Source of the DNA: Bacteroidota bacterium
GTDB taxonomy: Bacteria; Bacteroidota; Bacteroidia; Bacteroidales; Prolixibacteraceae
Direction of reading: 5' to 3'
NCBI GenBank assembly: GCA_030698405.1
Contig: JAUYMU010000017.1
Span: 1-39,148, forward strand
Length of the DNA stretch: 39,148 nt
The notes beneath the pieces are model-generated. The model searched no databases. It worked only from the letters and a program-made list of their open reading frames with translations, and was not told where the DNA came from. Positions 24,155 to 32,784 of the stretch are shown here, piece by piece. The position numbers were made by a program, and so were the translations under genes. Within the stretch, counting starts at the first letter, position 1. Each line of letters begins with the position of its first letter.

Positions 24155-25621
24155 CTATTTCGCCGGAATATTCTTCAGTGTTTCCACCAGGAAATCCCAG
24201 AATTTGCTGACTGATTCGATGTTTACTTTTTCATCCGGAGAGTGCGGGAAACGAATGGTTGGACCAAACGAAATCATGTCCCAATTTGGATAAGTTCCGC
24301 CCAGAATACCACATTCCAAACCGGCATGAATGGCTTTTATTTCAGGAATGCGACCGAATTTGGAGTTGTAAACCTGTTGCATGGTTTTCAGAATTGGAGA
24401 ATCCATGTTGGGTTTCCATCCCGGATAACCACCTTTCAGTGTGACTTTGGCGCCTGCAAGCGTAAATACAGAATCCATCCGCGAACCCAGTTCTGCCCTT
24501 GCTGTATCGACCGAACTGCGCATCAGACATGAAACTTCAACGATTTTTGCGGCGTTGTCAGATTTTACAATGGCCAGATTGGTGGATGTTTCAACCAGTC
24601 CGGGCATACTGTCACTCATGCGGATTACTCCGTTCGGACAGGCAACAATGGCATGGGTTAAGTTGATCTGGGTTTTTTCATCGATGAGTGTCGCTGGCAT
24701 TTCGATTTTCGAAAGCTCGATTTTCAGCGTTGGTTCGGTTGCTGACAGTTCGCGTTTGATGATGGTGGTAAGTCCTGCGATCTGGCCAACCAGTTTGTCG
24801 GCTTTTTCGTACGGAACGGTAACGACTCCAAACGCTTCACGCGGAATTGCATTGCGCAGGTTTCCGCCATTGATGGACGCCAAACGCACTCCGCATGTTT
24901 TGTGAGTTTCCTTCAGCAAACGGAAGAAAATTTTGTTGGCATTTCCGCGCCCCAATGGAATATCCAAACCCGAGTGACCACCTTTAAGTCCGGTAACATT
25001 CAGGCGGAAACTGATGGAATCGGCCGGAACCGGAACTTCAGTAAATTTAAACTGAACGATGGCATCTTCACCGCCTGCGCAACCAACATACAATTCGCCT
25101 TCATCTTCCGAATCCATGTTAATGAGGATTTCACCCTTCAGGATACCTGATTTTAGATTGTTGGCTCCGTCCATGCCGGTTTCTTCGGTAGCGGTAAACA
25201 ATCCTTCGATTGGCCCATGCGCCAGATCTTTCGAGGCAAGTACGGCCATTGCAGCGGCAACTCCAATTCCATTGTCTGATCCAAGCGTTGTTCCGTTTGC
25301 TCTGACCCATTCACCATCGATGATGGTTTCAATCGGATCTTTCGCAAAATCATGGTCTTTGTCGCTGTTCTTTTGCGGAACCATGTCGAGATGACCCTGA
25401 AGAATTACTCCTTTGCGTTTTTCCATTCCGGCAGTTGCGGGTTTGCGAATGATCACATTTCCGGCTTCATCCTGAATTGTTTCCAACCCGAGACCTTTTC
25501 CAAAGTCGGCAATAAACTTGCGAACTTGCTCTTCGTGGTGCGAAGGCCGCGGAATACGCGTCAATTCATAAAAGTTTTCCCATATTTCAACGGGACTTAA
25601 TTTTGAGATTTCGTTGCTCAT
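24155..25621 (-). CDS. pepD: cytosolic dipeptidase, PepD family (M20)
   Basis: A 488-residue di-zinc aminoacyl-histidine/nonspecific dipeptidase. Visible active-site residues are His77 and Asp79 (GHLDMVPQ), bridging Asp116 (LGSDNGIG), the Glu146-Glu147 pair (TATEETGMDGA) and Asp in NMDSEDEGE. Length and layout, including the inserted lid domain, are normal for PepD. There is no signal peptide, so it hydrolyses dipeptides in the cytoplasm. The MFS carrier gene lies upstream on the same strand, but a strong terminator sits between them, so PepD probably has its own promoter. Together with that carrier and the POT transporter further along, it forms a peptide-uptake neighbourhood. Confidence 0.95.
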   Translation of the reverse strand: MSNEISKLSPVEIWENFYELTRIPRPSHHEEQVRKFIADFGKGLGLETIQDEAGNVIIRKPATAGMEKRKGVILQGHLDMVPQKNSDKDHDFAKDPIETIIDGEWVRANGTTLGSDNGIGVAAAMAVLASKDLAHGPIEGLFTATEETGMDGANNLKSGILKGEILINMDSEDEGELYVGCAGGEDAIVQFKFTEVPVPADSISFRLNVTGLKGGHSGLDIPLGRGNANKIFFRLLKETHKTCGVRLASINGGNLRNAIPREAFGVVTVPYEKADKLVGQIAGLTTIIKRELSATEPTLKIELSKIEMPATLIDEKTQINLTHAIVACPNGVIRMSDSMPGLVETSTNLAIVKSDNAAKIVEVSCLMRSSVDTARAELGSRMDSVFTLAGAKVTLKGGYPGWKPNMDSPILKTMQQVYNSKFGRIPEIKAIHAGLECGILGGTYPNWDMISFGPTIRFPHSPDEKVNIESVSKFWDFLVETLKNIPAK

Positions 25622-25710
25622 ATATTTGTTTTTAAAATGAAATTCGGTTTAAAATTCAGTTCCTAAAAGTACAATTAATCCGGGTAGTTTGTTTCATAAA
25701 TGGAACAATA

Positions 25711-25743
25711 AAAAACCTGCATCCGCTATAACGAATGCAGGTT
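25711..25743 (-). terminator. intrinsic terminator after the MFS carrier gene
   Basis: Stem arms 25714-25722 and 25735-25743 (AACCTGCAT / ATGCAGGTT) are perfectly paired around a 12-base loop. Read on the minus strand the stem is followed by TTTTTTATTG, a good U-tract. It lies 55 bases past the MFS stop codon. Confidence 0.8.
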
Positions 25744-25797
25744 CTCTTTTATTTCAGATCAGATATTTGAATTCGGTTTAAACCTCGGGGTGCTGGC

Positions 25798-27210
25798 CTA
25801 TACCATTTTTGGTGTTTTTTTATTTGGCAATTCCAAACCGTAACCGTGCTTGGCATCCACTTTTCGAAGATACAATGCCAGTAAAATTGCAGCAACACCA
25901 AATCCGGCAAAAATCAGTTCAGGAACCAGATAATTGTAGGCAGCACCTGGAATTTGGGCGGCAATTTGTTCGGCCACACCAGGGTTTGATTTTGTAATTG
26001 ACCAGCCAATTAAGCCGGGAACCAGCATTAGCCCAATGTTCTGAATCCAGAAAATACATCCGAAGGCAGTTCCGAGATAACGATCTTCAATAATTTTTGG
26101 CAGTGAAGGCCACATCGAAGCAGGAACCAGTGAAAAGGCTGTTCCTAAGATGACAATCGTTCCGAATGCAAGTAAATATGAAAAGTTTTCGTTGGGAACC
26201 AGTGCAAAAATTAAGTGTGACGCAACCAGCAAAATAGCGCCATACAACATTAATGATGCGCCTTTCCCTTTTAGATCGAGGAACAATCCGATGAACGGAG
26301 TCAAAATCATTGCTCCGATCGGGAAAAATGAAAATAAGTTTGAAGCTTCGGTAATTGGAATATTTAGCTTCGAAGAAAGCATGTCGGTTGCAAATTTCTG
26401 GAAAGGGAAAATTGCTGAATAGAACAAAACGCAAAGTCCGGCAATGGCTATAAAGCCTGGATTTGTGAAAATTTTGGCAAGATCGCTGATCCTGAATTCA
26501 TCTTCAGGAGCGAGCTTCCCATCGTCGCCAAGTTGTTTGTCTAATTTCACATCCATAAAAACATAAATCAAAGAGGTGAGGAGTCCGATACACAGAAAAG
26601 CCAGCCCCATGAATACTGAATTGGCTGGATTCCATTGTGCAGGATTTTCAGAATTGGCAAAAATCGGCGATAAGCGGAAAACAGCAAAAACTCCAAGTCG
26701 TGCAACAGCCATTTCGAGACCCATTGCAAGGGCCATTTCTTTACCCCTGAACCATTTAACGATCGTTTTTGAAACGGTAATCCCAGCCATTTCGACCCCA
26801 ATGCCAAAAATTGCAAATCCGCAATAAGCAACCAGTGCAGTGGTTGGCAATTCCCATCCAAAAACGGAGGATACAGAAGCGACATCGATGTATTTCAGGG
26901 CTGCAAACTTAATTGCTGCACCAGCTACCATGGTGATGGTCGATAACATCAGGGTAAAACGAATACCCATTTTATCGAGAATAATTCCTGAAAGTATCAG
27001 AAACCCGACAAATACGTTTAAAAAGAATTCCGATCCGCCTAAATAACCAAAAACTTCAGGCGACCAATTAAAGTTTGTCAACATCATTTTTTGTAGCGGC
27101 GCCACCACATCTACAAAGAAATAAGCGAAAAACATGGTTGCCGAAATCAGAATCAATGCCATCCATCTGGCAATTGGTGAATCGTGTAAAGTTTGTTTTA
27201 ACTGTTGCAT
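25798..27210 (-). CDS. MFS transporter resembling MFSD1 dipeptide carriers
   Basis: A 470-residue, 12-TM major facilitator. The loop between TM2 and TM3 reads SGIILDKMGIR (74-84), a motif-A variant. The stretch GVEMAGITVSKTIVKWFRGK (138-157), followed by ELAMGLEMAVARLG-like sequence, resembles the G-E-x-x-x-V...WFxGKE...GLxxxxARxG pattern I remember for human MFSD1, a lysosomal dipeptide uniporter. That link is from memory and should be treated as a hypothesis; NarK/OFA-type assignments are the alternative. Genomic context supports it: the next gene on the same strand is a cytosolic dipeptidase. The C-terminus is short and basic. A terminator follows the gene at 25711-25743. Confidence 0.8.
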   Translation of the reverse strand: MQQLKQTLHDSPIARWMALILISATMFFAYFFVDVVAPLQKMMLTNFNWSPEVFGYLGGSEFFLNVFVGFLILSGIILDKMGIRFTLMLSTITMVAGAAIKFAALKYIDVASVSSVFGWELPTTALVAYCGFAIFGIGVEMAGITVSKTIVKWFRGKEMALAMGLEMAVARLGVFAVFRLSPIFANSENPAQWNPANSVFMGLAFLCIGLLTSLIYVFMDVKLDKQLGDDGKLAPEDEFRISDLAKIFTNPGFIAIAGLCVLFYSAIFPFQKFATDMLSSKLNIPITEASNLFSFFPIGAMILTPFIGLFLDLKGKGASLMLYGAILLVASHLIFALVPNENFSYLLAFGTIVILGTAFSLVPASMWPSLPKIIEDRYLGTAFGCIFWIQNIGLMLVPGLIGWSITKSNPGVAEQIAAQIPGAAYNYLVPELIFAGFGVAAILLALYLRKVDAKHGYGLELPNKKTPKMV

Positions 27211-27260
27211 AAAAAAGAGTTATTAATTTATTTTATGAGTTGGTTTTTTTAGAAGCCCCT

Positions 27261-27276
27261 AAATTAAGAAAATATA
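27261..27276 (-). promoter_or_regulatory. shared upstream motif, possible promoter of the MFS gene
   Basis: The minus strand reads TATATTTTCTTAATTT. The same 16 bases occur upstream of the GH140-type gene (38971-38986), 42-50 bases before the ATG in each case. TATATTTT differs from the TAnnTTTG box only at the last base. Confidence 0.35.
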
Positions 27277-27304
27277 CCTCTTTCAAACGATGATTTAAAT
27301 TGGA

Positions 27305-27338
27305 TAAAAAAAATCCCGAAAGACATGCTTCCGGGATT
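27305..27338 (-). terminator. intrinsic terminator after the DUF4831 gene
   Basis: Arms 27312-27322 and 27328-27338 pair over 11 bases with one mismatch. On the minus strand the stem is followed by a run of eight T residues. It lies 55 bases past the DUF4831 stop. Confidence 0.75.
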
Positions 27339-27392
27339 ACTTTTATCCGATTATTCTCGTTCAACCGATGACTTGAAATAAGCCAGCAGTGT

Positions 27393-28508
27393 TTATTTAT
27401 TTTCAGTAATACTTTTTACAGCTCCGGTAGTTGGGAAAAATTCCATTTTGTAAGTTCCGTCGAGCAAATCTTCAGGAATAGGGGCAATTGTACCGAATTG
27501 TGCAATTGGTGCGCGTGCTCCGGCCAGTTGGGTAGCGCCATCCATAATCCTGATTTCCGACATTCCCGGCATACGGTAATACAATCCGCTTTTCCCGGCA
27601 TTTGGATTTTCGGAGGTGCTCAAACTGCTTTGTTTGGCAGCCAGATTTTCAGCCTTCGTAACATCAATGACGATGGGCCGGCCTGATAAATCTGATTTTG
27701 GCAATACGCCGCGTTCTTCACTGTACCTGAAGATTACTTCGCCTTTAACTGTTTTTTGTCCGGGAACGAAGTCGAAACTGAACTCGTGAGATTGTTTCGT
27801 CGATTTTCCGACAAACAATGCCACATAGTTTTCTTCCATTTTGCCCAGTTCTTCAGTCATAACTTCAAAAGATTTTCCGTCGGGAAGCGGCTCGTCATCG
27901 GCATTTGTCAAAAGGCTGAATCGGGAGTTGCGAAGGTTGAAAATGGTTTCGGCAGCTTCGGCTGCTTTTTGTTCCTGACTTTTGGAAACCATTTTTACCC
28001 TTTTTGTTGAATCGATGGGCGAATAGAAGCTCCAGATTGACAAATCAGTATATTTAACCGGTTTGTCGGGGTTTTTCATCAGGAATGAACTGGTTTGAAT
28101 GGCAGGTTCCTGATATTTTATTGCCGAATTAATTCCTGCCAGAATTCCTGATTCGGTTTGGCTTATCAATTGAGCCGCCTGTCCCATGGCTTTGCGAACC
28201 TGATCAGGATCGGGTTCGCTGAATACTTCGATTTTTATTTCATCCAAATTCCAGCGATCAGCATCTGTTGATGAAACATTGTCGATGCCCAGCATTTTTT
28301 GTGCATAGTTTGAAAACGGTCCGTGAACGTATCGTTCCCTGGTTGCTTTCACATACACACGTATGCCTGTTTGCGGCAGTGCATATACAACTCCTTCTGC
28401 CGGACCTGTTACCGTTCCGGAAGCTGATTTTCTCTTGTCGTCTTTTTGTGCAGTCGTGATTGAAACTACAAAAAGCGTAAGTACCAATGTTAATATTGAA
28501 AGTTTCAT
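27393..28508 (-). CDS. DUF4831 family exported protein
   Basis: A 371-residue protein with a type I signal peptide (1-20, ending TTAQ). The sequence following (GVVYALPQTGIRVYVKATRE, residues about 40-59, then YAQKMLGI and IKIEVFSEPDPDQ) is the layout of DUF4831, a Bacteroidota family of exported proteins of unknown function, usually about 350-380 residues. The second half alternates charged and hydrophobic residues as in a beta-rich domain, with SGLYYRMPG near residue 318. No catalytic motif can be identified. It is a single-gene unit with its own terminator, between the MFS carrier gene and the toxin-antitoxin pair. Confidence 0.8.
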   Translation of the reverse strand: MKLSILTLVLTLFVVSITTAQKDDKRKSASGTVTGPAEGVVYALPQTGIRVYVKATRERYVHGPFSNYAQKMLGIDNVSSTDADRWNLDEIKIEVFSEPDPDQVRKAMGQAAQLISQTESGILAGINSAIKYQEPAIQTSSFLMKNPDKPVKYTDLSIWSFYSPIDSTKRVKMVSKSQEQKAAEAAETIFNLRNSRFSLLTNADDEPLPDGKSFEVMTEELGKMEENYVALFVGKSTKQSHEFSFDFVPGQKTVKGEVIFRYSEERGVLPKSDLSGRPIVIDVTKAENLAAKQSSLSTSENPNAGKSGLYYRMPGMSEIRIMDGATQLAGARAPIAQFGTIAPIPEDLLDGTYKMEFFPTTGAVKSITENK

Positions 28509-28567
28509 ATTTCTATAATTTAATTGTTTTCGTTTCTCTGATAATTAAATTGGGTGATGACATGGCA

Positions 28568-28726
28568 TTATTGTCCAATCGGTTTTAATCCACTTTTTTT
28601 AATCCGTGAATCAATGTACTTTTTAAACTCCTCAAATGTCATGTTTTGAGTTTCAACGCTAATTTTATCACGTATTTCACGCATCATTTTCACGGCATCA
28701 AATGATTTTTCTTTTTTAGTATTCAT
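28568..28726 (-). CDS. small antitoxin-like protein, partner of the PIN protein
   Basis: A 52-residue frame from ATG at 28726 to TAA at 28568. It begins MNTKKEKSFDAVKMMREIRD and continues into an amphipathic helix (NMTFEEFKKYIDSRIKK). It is lysine- and glutamate-rich, helical and overlaps the 3' end of the PIN gene by 11 bases, the arrangement of toxin-antitoxin partners read from one transcript. Short proteins of this look commonly follow PIN genes in Bacteroidota and cyanobacteria. I infer antitoxin from size, charge and overlap; there is no recognisable DNA-binding domain. Without it, the PIN gene would have no visible partner. Confidence 0.65.
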   Translation of the reverse strand: MNTKKEKSFDAVKMMREIRDKISVETQNMTFEEFKKYIDSRIKKSGLKPIGQ

Positions 28727-29178
28727 AATTCAAAAGATCTTTAGGACTGCGTATTTCAATCATCGGGTATCCAAGTCTGTAATTGACAGAATTATACCCT
28801 TTAATCCTGTCCAGATTTACAATGTGTCTGAAATTCCAACTTGCCAGAACATCAACTCTGCTAATTGTGGCAAGAGCAATATGTCTGCAATCTTCAAGGC
28901 TTGATTTGCCGACAACTCCCTCAGCAATGTACTTATCTGCAAGTTTAATGGCCTCTTCTGTTAATTGAACACGTTCAAACTTATCCGCTGTATATTGATA
29001 AAGCAACTCGCGAACATTTTTTGGGCGCTCCGCTTAGTTCAAGATCAAGTAAGTCTGAAACAACAAATACGATTTCATTATTTTCAAGTCTTTTGAAAAG
29101 GCCCTGAGTCGCTTCACTAAATTCTTCATCAAAGTATCCACCAACAACTGATGTGTCTATGTATATTCTTTGTTTCAT
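28716..29178 (-). pseudogene. PIN-domain ribonuclease toxin with a frameshift
   Basis: Two frames make one PIN protein of about 153 residues. The first (29178 down to about 29020) encodes MKQRIYIDTSVVGGYFDEEF with catalytic Asp8, and SDLLDLELSGAPK with the second acid; the second frame (about 29020 to 28716) resumes with RELLYQYTADKFERVQL and contains SLEDCRHIALA and SRVDVLASWNFRHIVN, the C-terminal acidic site. Removing one base from the six-A run (plus-strand T run 29017-29022) joins them seamlessly as APKNVRELLYQY. The family cleaves RNA as type II toxins. The break may be a real inactivating mutation, a sequencing error or slippage at the homopolymer. A good promoter precedes it and the small antitoxin-like gene overlaps its end. 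Confidence 0.85.
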
Positions 29179-29196
29179 ATTATGTAATCATCTTTG

Positions 29197-29228
29197 CAAA
29201 GGTACAAAGTTTATCAAATGATTTGAAA
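29197..29228 (-). promoter_or_regulatory. promoter of the PIN/antitoxin pair
   Basis: The minus strand has TTTC (plus 29225-29228), 20 bases, then TACCTTTG (plus 29197-29204): an exact TAnnTTTG -7 box and a one-mismatch -33 box at the usual spacing. The ATG at 29178 is about 19 bases below the -7 box. Confidence 0.55.
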
Positions 29229-29299
29229 TCCTTAAAATATGGGAGTTCTTCTGTTCTCATCATTTAAGTTGATTCTATAACATCAAAATAGCCAAAATA

Positions 29300-30808
29300 T
29301 TATTCAAGCTGAATAAAAGCTGCACCCAACTGTTCAATTATGTCTCCGGCGATCATTGCCTGCTGGCTAAATTTTTCAGCCGCAAGATCTCCTGCCAGCC
29401 CATGCAGATAGGCTCCGATGAGTGCGGCATCTTCAGGAGAATAACTTTGAGCAAGTAATCCAAGGATGATTCCTGTAAGCACGTCGCCACTTCCACCGGT
29501 TGCCATTCCAGGGTTTCCGGTACTGTTGAAATACACCTCCCCATTCGGGAAAGTGATGCAGGTATGTGCTCCCTTTAAAACCACAATTACTTTGTAACTT
29601 GCCGAAAACTGAAGTTGCAATTGCATTCGCTCAAATGAATTGACAGATGATCCGGCCAACCGTTCAAATTCTTTGGGATGTGGCGTTAATATTGAGTTTT
29701 CAGGAATCAGATGATACCAATCCTGATTTTCGGCAAGCATATTCAAAGCGTCGGCATCAATTACAATTCTTTTCAGTTGTTCCTGAAGTAGCTTTTTGAA
29801 TGCGAGTTGCGATTCTGGTGTTTTGTCGAGTCCCGGGCCAATTCCAACTGCTGAAAATGTCTTCAGATCGGGAAATTCACTGAAAATAAATTTGGAATGA
29901 TCGATGGAAGTCATTGCTTCGGGAACTGAATTCTGGATAATTTCGTAACCCAGGCGCGGAACATGACAGGTTAACAAACCAACTCCTGAACGCAGGCAAG
30001 CTTTTGACGACAGCACAGCAGCGCCCATTTTCCCATAACTTCCGGCAATAAGCAAAGCATGTCCGAATGTTCCTTTGTGCGAAAACTTATCGCGTTTTTT
30101 TATTTTTCCTGAAATGAATTCTTTGGTCAGGTAGAAATAATTGCTTTCTGTTTGGCTGATGGCCGCAGCAGATAATCCGATGGGCAGCACTTCCCACTCT
30201 CCGGTAAACTGATAGCTTTCAGGAAAAAAGAAACTGATTTTTGGGAACTGAAAGGTGAGGGTGTGGTTTGCCTTTATGACAGCTGATAAATTGTTGTTCG
30301 AATTGTCTTCACCGAAAAGTCCACCGGGAATATCTATTGAAATAACTGTTGCACCCGAAAGGTTTATTTTCCGTACAATTTTCTCAGCCAATCCATCCAG
30401 CGGTTTATTTAATCCTGAACCAAACAATCCATCAATAACAATTACTTCTGAAGGAATTTCAGGAATTGTCTCTTCAGAATCTATTTTTTTCAGGAGTACT
30501 TTATTTTGCTCTTCCAAGCGCTTTAGGTTGAGGGCCGGATCGCCTTTTGGTTCGCGACCAAAAGTGGATAGAAAAACGGTACAATTATAACCTGCCAATG
30601 CCAGCATCCGGGCAACGGCCAGTGCATCGCCTCCATTGTTCCCGGGACCGGCGAAAAACCAGAGTGGACTATCGTGATCAATGTGTTGTGAAATCCACCA
30701 TGCAACCTTATCCGAAGCCCTTTCCATCAAGTCGATAGATGAAATGGGTTCGAGTTTCATGGTCAACTGGTCAATTTCTGATATTTGCGAACAAGTGAAT
30801 AGTTTCAT
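29300..30808 (-). CDS. nnr: bifunctional NAD(P)HX epimerase / ADP-dependent dehydratase
   Basis: A 502-residue metabolite-repair enzyme that epimerises and dehydrates the damaged cofactors NADHX and NADPHX. The N-terminal YjeF/epimerase domain (1 to about 215) shows GPGNNGGDALAVAR from residue 54 and the GLFGSGL and VISIDIPGG strands. The C-terminal dehydratase domain (about 230-500) shows SYGKMGAAVLSSKACLRSG, ILTPHPKEF and GNPGMATGGSGDVLTG, the ADP-binding glycine-rich segment. Both halves are complete, so the protein is of normal length. It is cytosolic and housekeeping. It is divergently placed relative to the POT transporter, with 223 bases between the two starts. Confidence 0.96.
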   Translation of the reverse strand: MKLFTCSQISEIDQLTMKLEPISSIDLMERASDKVAWWISQHIDHDSPLWFFAGPGNNGGDALAVARMLALAGYNCTVFLSTFGREPKGDPALNLKRLEEQNKVLLKKIDSEETIPEIPSEVIVIDGLFGSGLNKPLDGLAEKIVRKINLSGATVISIDIPGGLFGEDNSNNNLSAVIKANHTLTFQFPKISFFFPESYQFTGEWEVLPIGLSAAAISQTESNYFYLTKEFISGKIKKRDKFSHKGTFGHALLIAGSYGKMGAAVLSSKACLRSGVGLLTCHVPRLGYEIIQNSVPEAMTSIDHSKFIFSEFPDLKTFSAVGIGPGLDKTPESQLAFKKLLQEQLKRIVIDADALNMLAENQDWYHLIPENSILTPHPKEFERLAGSSVNSFERMQLQLQFSASYKVIVVLKGAHTCITFPNGEVYFNSTGNPGMATGGSGDVLTGIILGLLAQSYSPEDAALIGAYLHGLAGDLAAEKFSQQAMIAGDIIEQLGAAFIQLE

Positions 30809-30965
30809 GATTTAAATTTTCCCTAAAGTTACGAATTCCAAAATTTTAACGTTTGTGTTTGTTTGCGAAATAAAAAATATCCGATAATTTTCATTTTTAA
30901 TGTGCTTGTCAATTATTTTTATCAGCTACTGACATTAGTCAAATTTTATTCCTTAAAAACTTCGT

Positions 30966-30973
30966 TATATTTG
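30966..30973 (+). promoter_or_regulatory. candidate -7 promoter element of the POT transporter
   Basis: TATATTTG is an exact TAnnTTTG match, 58 bases before the ATG at 31032. No convincing -33 TTTG is found at the normal distance. Confidence 0.45.
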
Positions 30974-31031
30974 CCACTATTGCAAAAACTTAGATTATAC
31001 AATCTATTCATTCATTTAAAAAATTTGAAAT

Positions 31032-32531
31032 ATGATTAAAGGACACCCGAAAGGACTTATTGCAGCGGCATTGGCTAACATGGGCGAACGCTTTGGTTTT
31101 TATACTATGATGGCGATTTTGGTTTTGTTTTTAATGGCTAAATTTAATTTAACAGGAACTGAAGCCGGCGCTTTGTATTCGATTTTTTATGGCTCTATTT
31201 ATATTTTGGCGTTGGTGGGTGGTTTAATCGCCGACAAACTAAGAAATTATAAAGGGACCATTATAGTCGGTCTGATTATTATGGCAGTTGGTTATACATT
31301 GCTAGCGATACCAATGCTAATTACAACCAAATATATTGCATTGGCTGCCTTGTTGGTTATTGCATTTGGTAATGGTTTATTCAAAGGTAATTTGCAAGCC
31401 CTTGTAGGCCAGATGTACGATAATGATGAGTTTCGTAATAAAAGAGATTCCGGGTTCCAGATCTTTTATATGTTTATTAATATAGGCGCAATGTTTGCTC
31501 CTTTCCTGGCTAGCTGGGTAAGAAATACCTTTGTTAAGATGCAGGGATATGCGTATAATGCCGAATTGCCGGGTTTGTGTCATCAATACCTTGATGGAAA
31601 AATGTCGGAAGAAGTTACTTCGGGTAAGTTCTCGGTATTAGCTAAAACCGTATCCGATGGGGTTATTCCGAATAATTTGTCTGACTTTGCAACCAGTTAC
31701 TTAGATGCTTTCAATACAGGATTTCACTATGCATTTTTAACTGCGGTAGTTGCAATGGCAATTTCGCTGGTTGTTTTTCTGATATCAAAAAATACTTTGC
31801 CAACTCCAAAAGCAAAAGTAAAAACTGTATCGAATCTGACTGCTGATCAAATCAAACAAGACGCACATGAAATCAAACAGCGGATTTACGCCTTACTGGC
31901 TGTATTTGGTATCGTAATTTTCTTCTGGTTCTCATTTCATCAAAATGGCTTAACGCTTACCATGTTTGCCAAAGATTACACCCTACTTGGGGGTATTTTC
32001 GGTTCAGCTGAAATTTTCCAGTCTGTCAATCCATTCTTAGTTGTATTCCTCACTCCCTTGATTATTTTCATATTTAGCTTTCTGGAAAAAAGAGGTATTG
32101 TACCATCAACTCCTAAAAAGATTGGTATAGGTATGGGTATTGCAGCCCTGGCTTTTATTGTAATGGCTTTGGGTTCGATGGGCTTACCGGTTTTGAGTGA
32201 AGTGGAAGCGCAGGGTGGTCTTGATGCATCGTTAAAAGTTACTCCTTGGTTATTGTTTACAACTTACTTTATTTTAACCGTTGCCGAATTGTTTATTTCA
32301 CCTCTTGGAATTTCTTTCGTTTCAAAAGTTGCTCCGGCACATATGCAAGGTTTAATGCAGGGAGGTTGGTTAACTGCCACAGCAGTTGGGAATTTTTCTT
32401 TATTCCTGGGAGCAATGATGTATGACAATATATCAATTTCAATCACCTGGGGTGTTTTTGCTCTTGTTTGTTTGCTATCAATGTTAATCATGCTGGCGAT
32501 GGTAAAATGGCTCGAACGCGTTGCCAAATAG
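31032..32531 (+). CDS. proton-dependent oligopeptide transporter (POT/PTR family)
   Basis: A 499-residue inner-membrane symporter that imports di- and tripeptides with protons. The N-terminal ANMGERFGFYTMMAILVLFL contains the ExxERFxYY-type proton-coupling motif of POT carriers, and TGTEAGALYSIFYGSIY and LGGLIADK-like GGLIADKLRNYKG follow. The cytoplasmic loop (about 265-290) and the large number of hydrophobic segments (about 14) fit bacterial POTs. The last TM ends in KWLERVAK. It is monocistronic: a candidate promoter lies at 30966 and a strong terminator at 32559. Functionally it belongs with PepD and the MFSD1-like carrier as peptide uptake. Confidence 0.94.
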   Translation: MIKGHPKGLIAAALANMGERFGFYTMMAILVLFLMAKFNLTGTEAGALYSIFYGSIYILALVGGLIADKLRNYKGTIIVGLIIMAVGYTLLAIPMLITTKYIALAALLVIAFGNGLFKGNLQALVGQMYDNDEFRNKRDSGFQIFYMFINIGAMFAPFLASWVRNTFVKMQGYAYNAELPGLCHQYLDGKMSEEVTSGKFSVLAKTVSDGVIPNNLSDFATSYLDAFNTGFHYAFLTAVVAMAISLVVFLISKNTLPTPKAKVKTVSNLTADQIKQDAHEIKQRIYALLAVFGIVIFFWFSFHQNGLTLTMFAKDYTLLGGIFGSAEIFQSVNPFLVVFLTPLIIFIFSFLEKRGIVPSTPKKIGIGMGIAALAFIVMALGSMGLPVLSEVEAQGGLDASLKVTPWLLFTTYFILTVAELFISPLGISFVSKVAPAHMQGLMQGGWLTATAVGNFSLFLGAMMYDNISISITWGVFALVCLLSMLIMLAMVKWLERVAK

Positions 32532-32558
32532 TATATATTCTGCAATAATCTATTTTCT

Positions 32559-32585
32559 GAGCGACTTCGGTCGCTCTTTTTTTTT
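32559..32585 (+). terminator. intrinsic terminator of the POT gene
   Basis: GAGCGAC (32559-32565), a TTCG tetraloop, GTCGCTC (32570-32576) and nine T residues. It lies 27 bases past the stop codon. Confidence 0.95.
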
Positions 32586-32729
32586 GTACGATATGTATTT
32601 TCGCTGTACAGTTTGAAGAAAGGGTATCAGCGCCTGAATAAATTAGGAACAGAATTACCTCAAAACATTATTCCATGATGGTTTTTAGGATTCTTGTATA
32701 AAGTATAAACATACTACCGATTAAAGTTA

Positions 32730-32737
32730 TAATTTTG
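32730..32737 (+). promoter_or_regulatory. weak -7 promoter candidate for the class D beta-lactamase gene
   Basis: TAATTTTG matches TAnnTTTG 47 bases before the ATG, without a convincing -33 box. Confidence 0.3.
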
Positions 32738-32784
32738 AAAGACCTCTTTGAACTTTTCGGATTTGGTTCTGTAAATTGTAAGAT

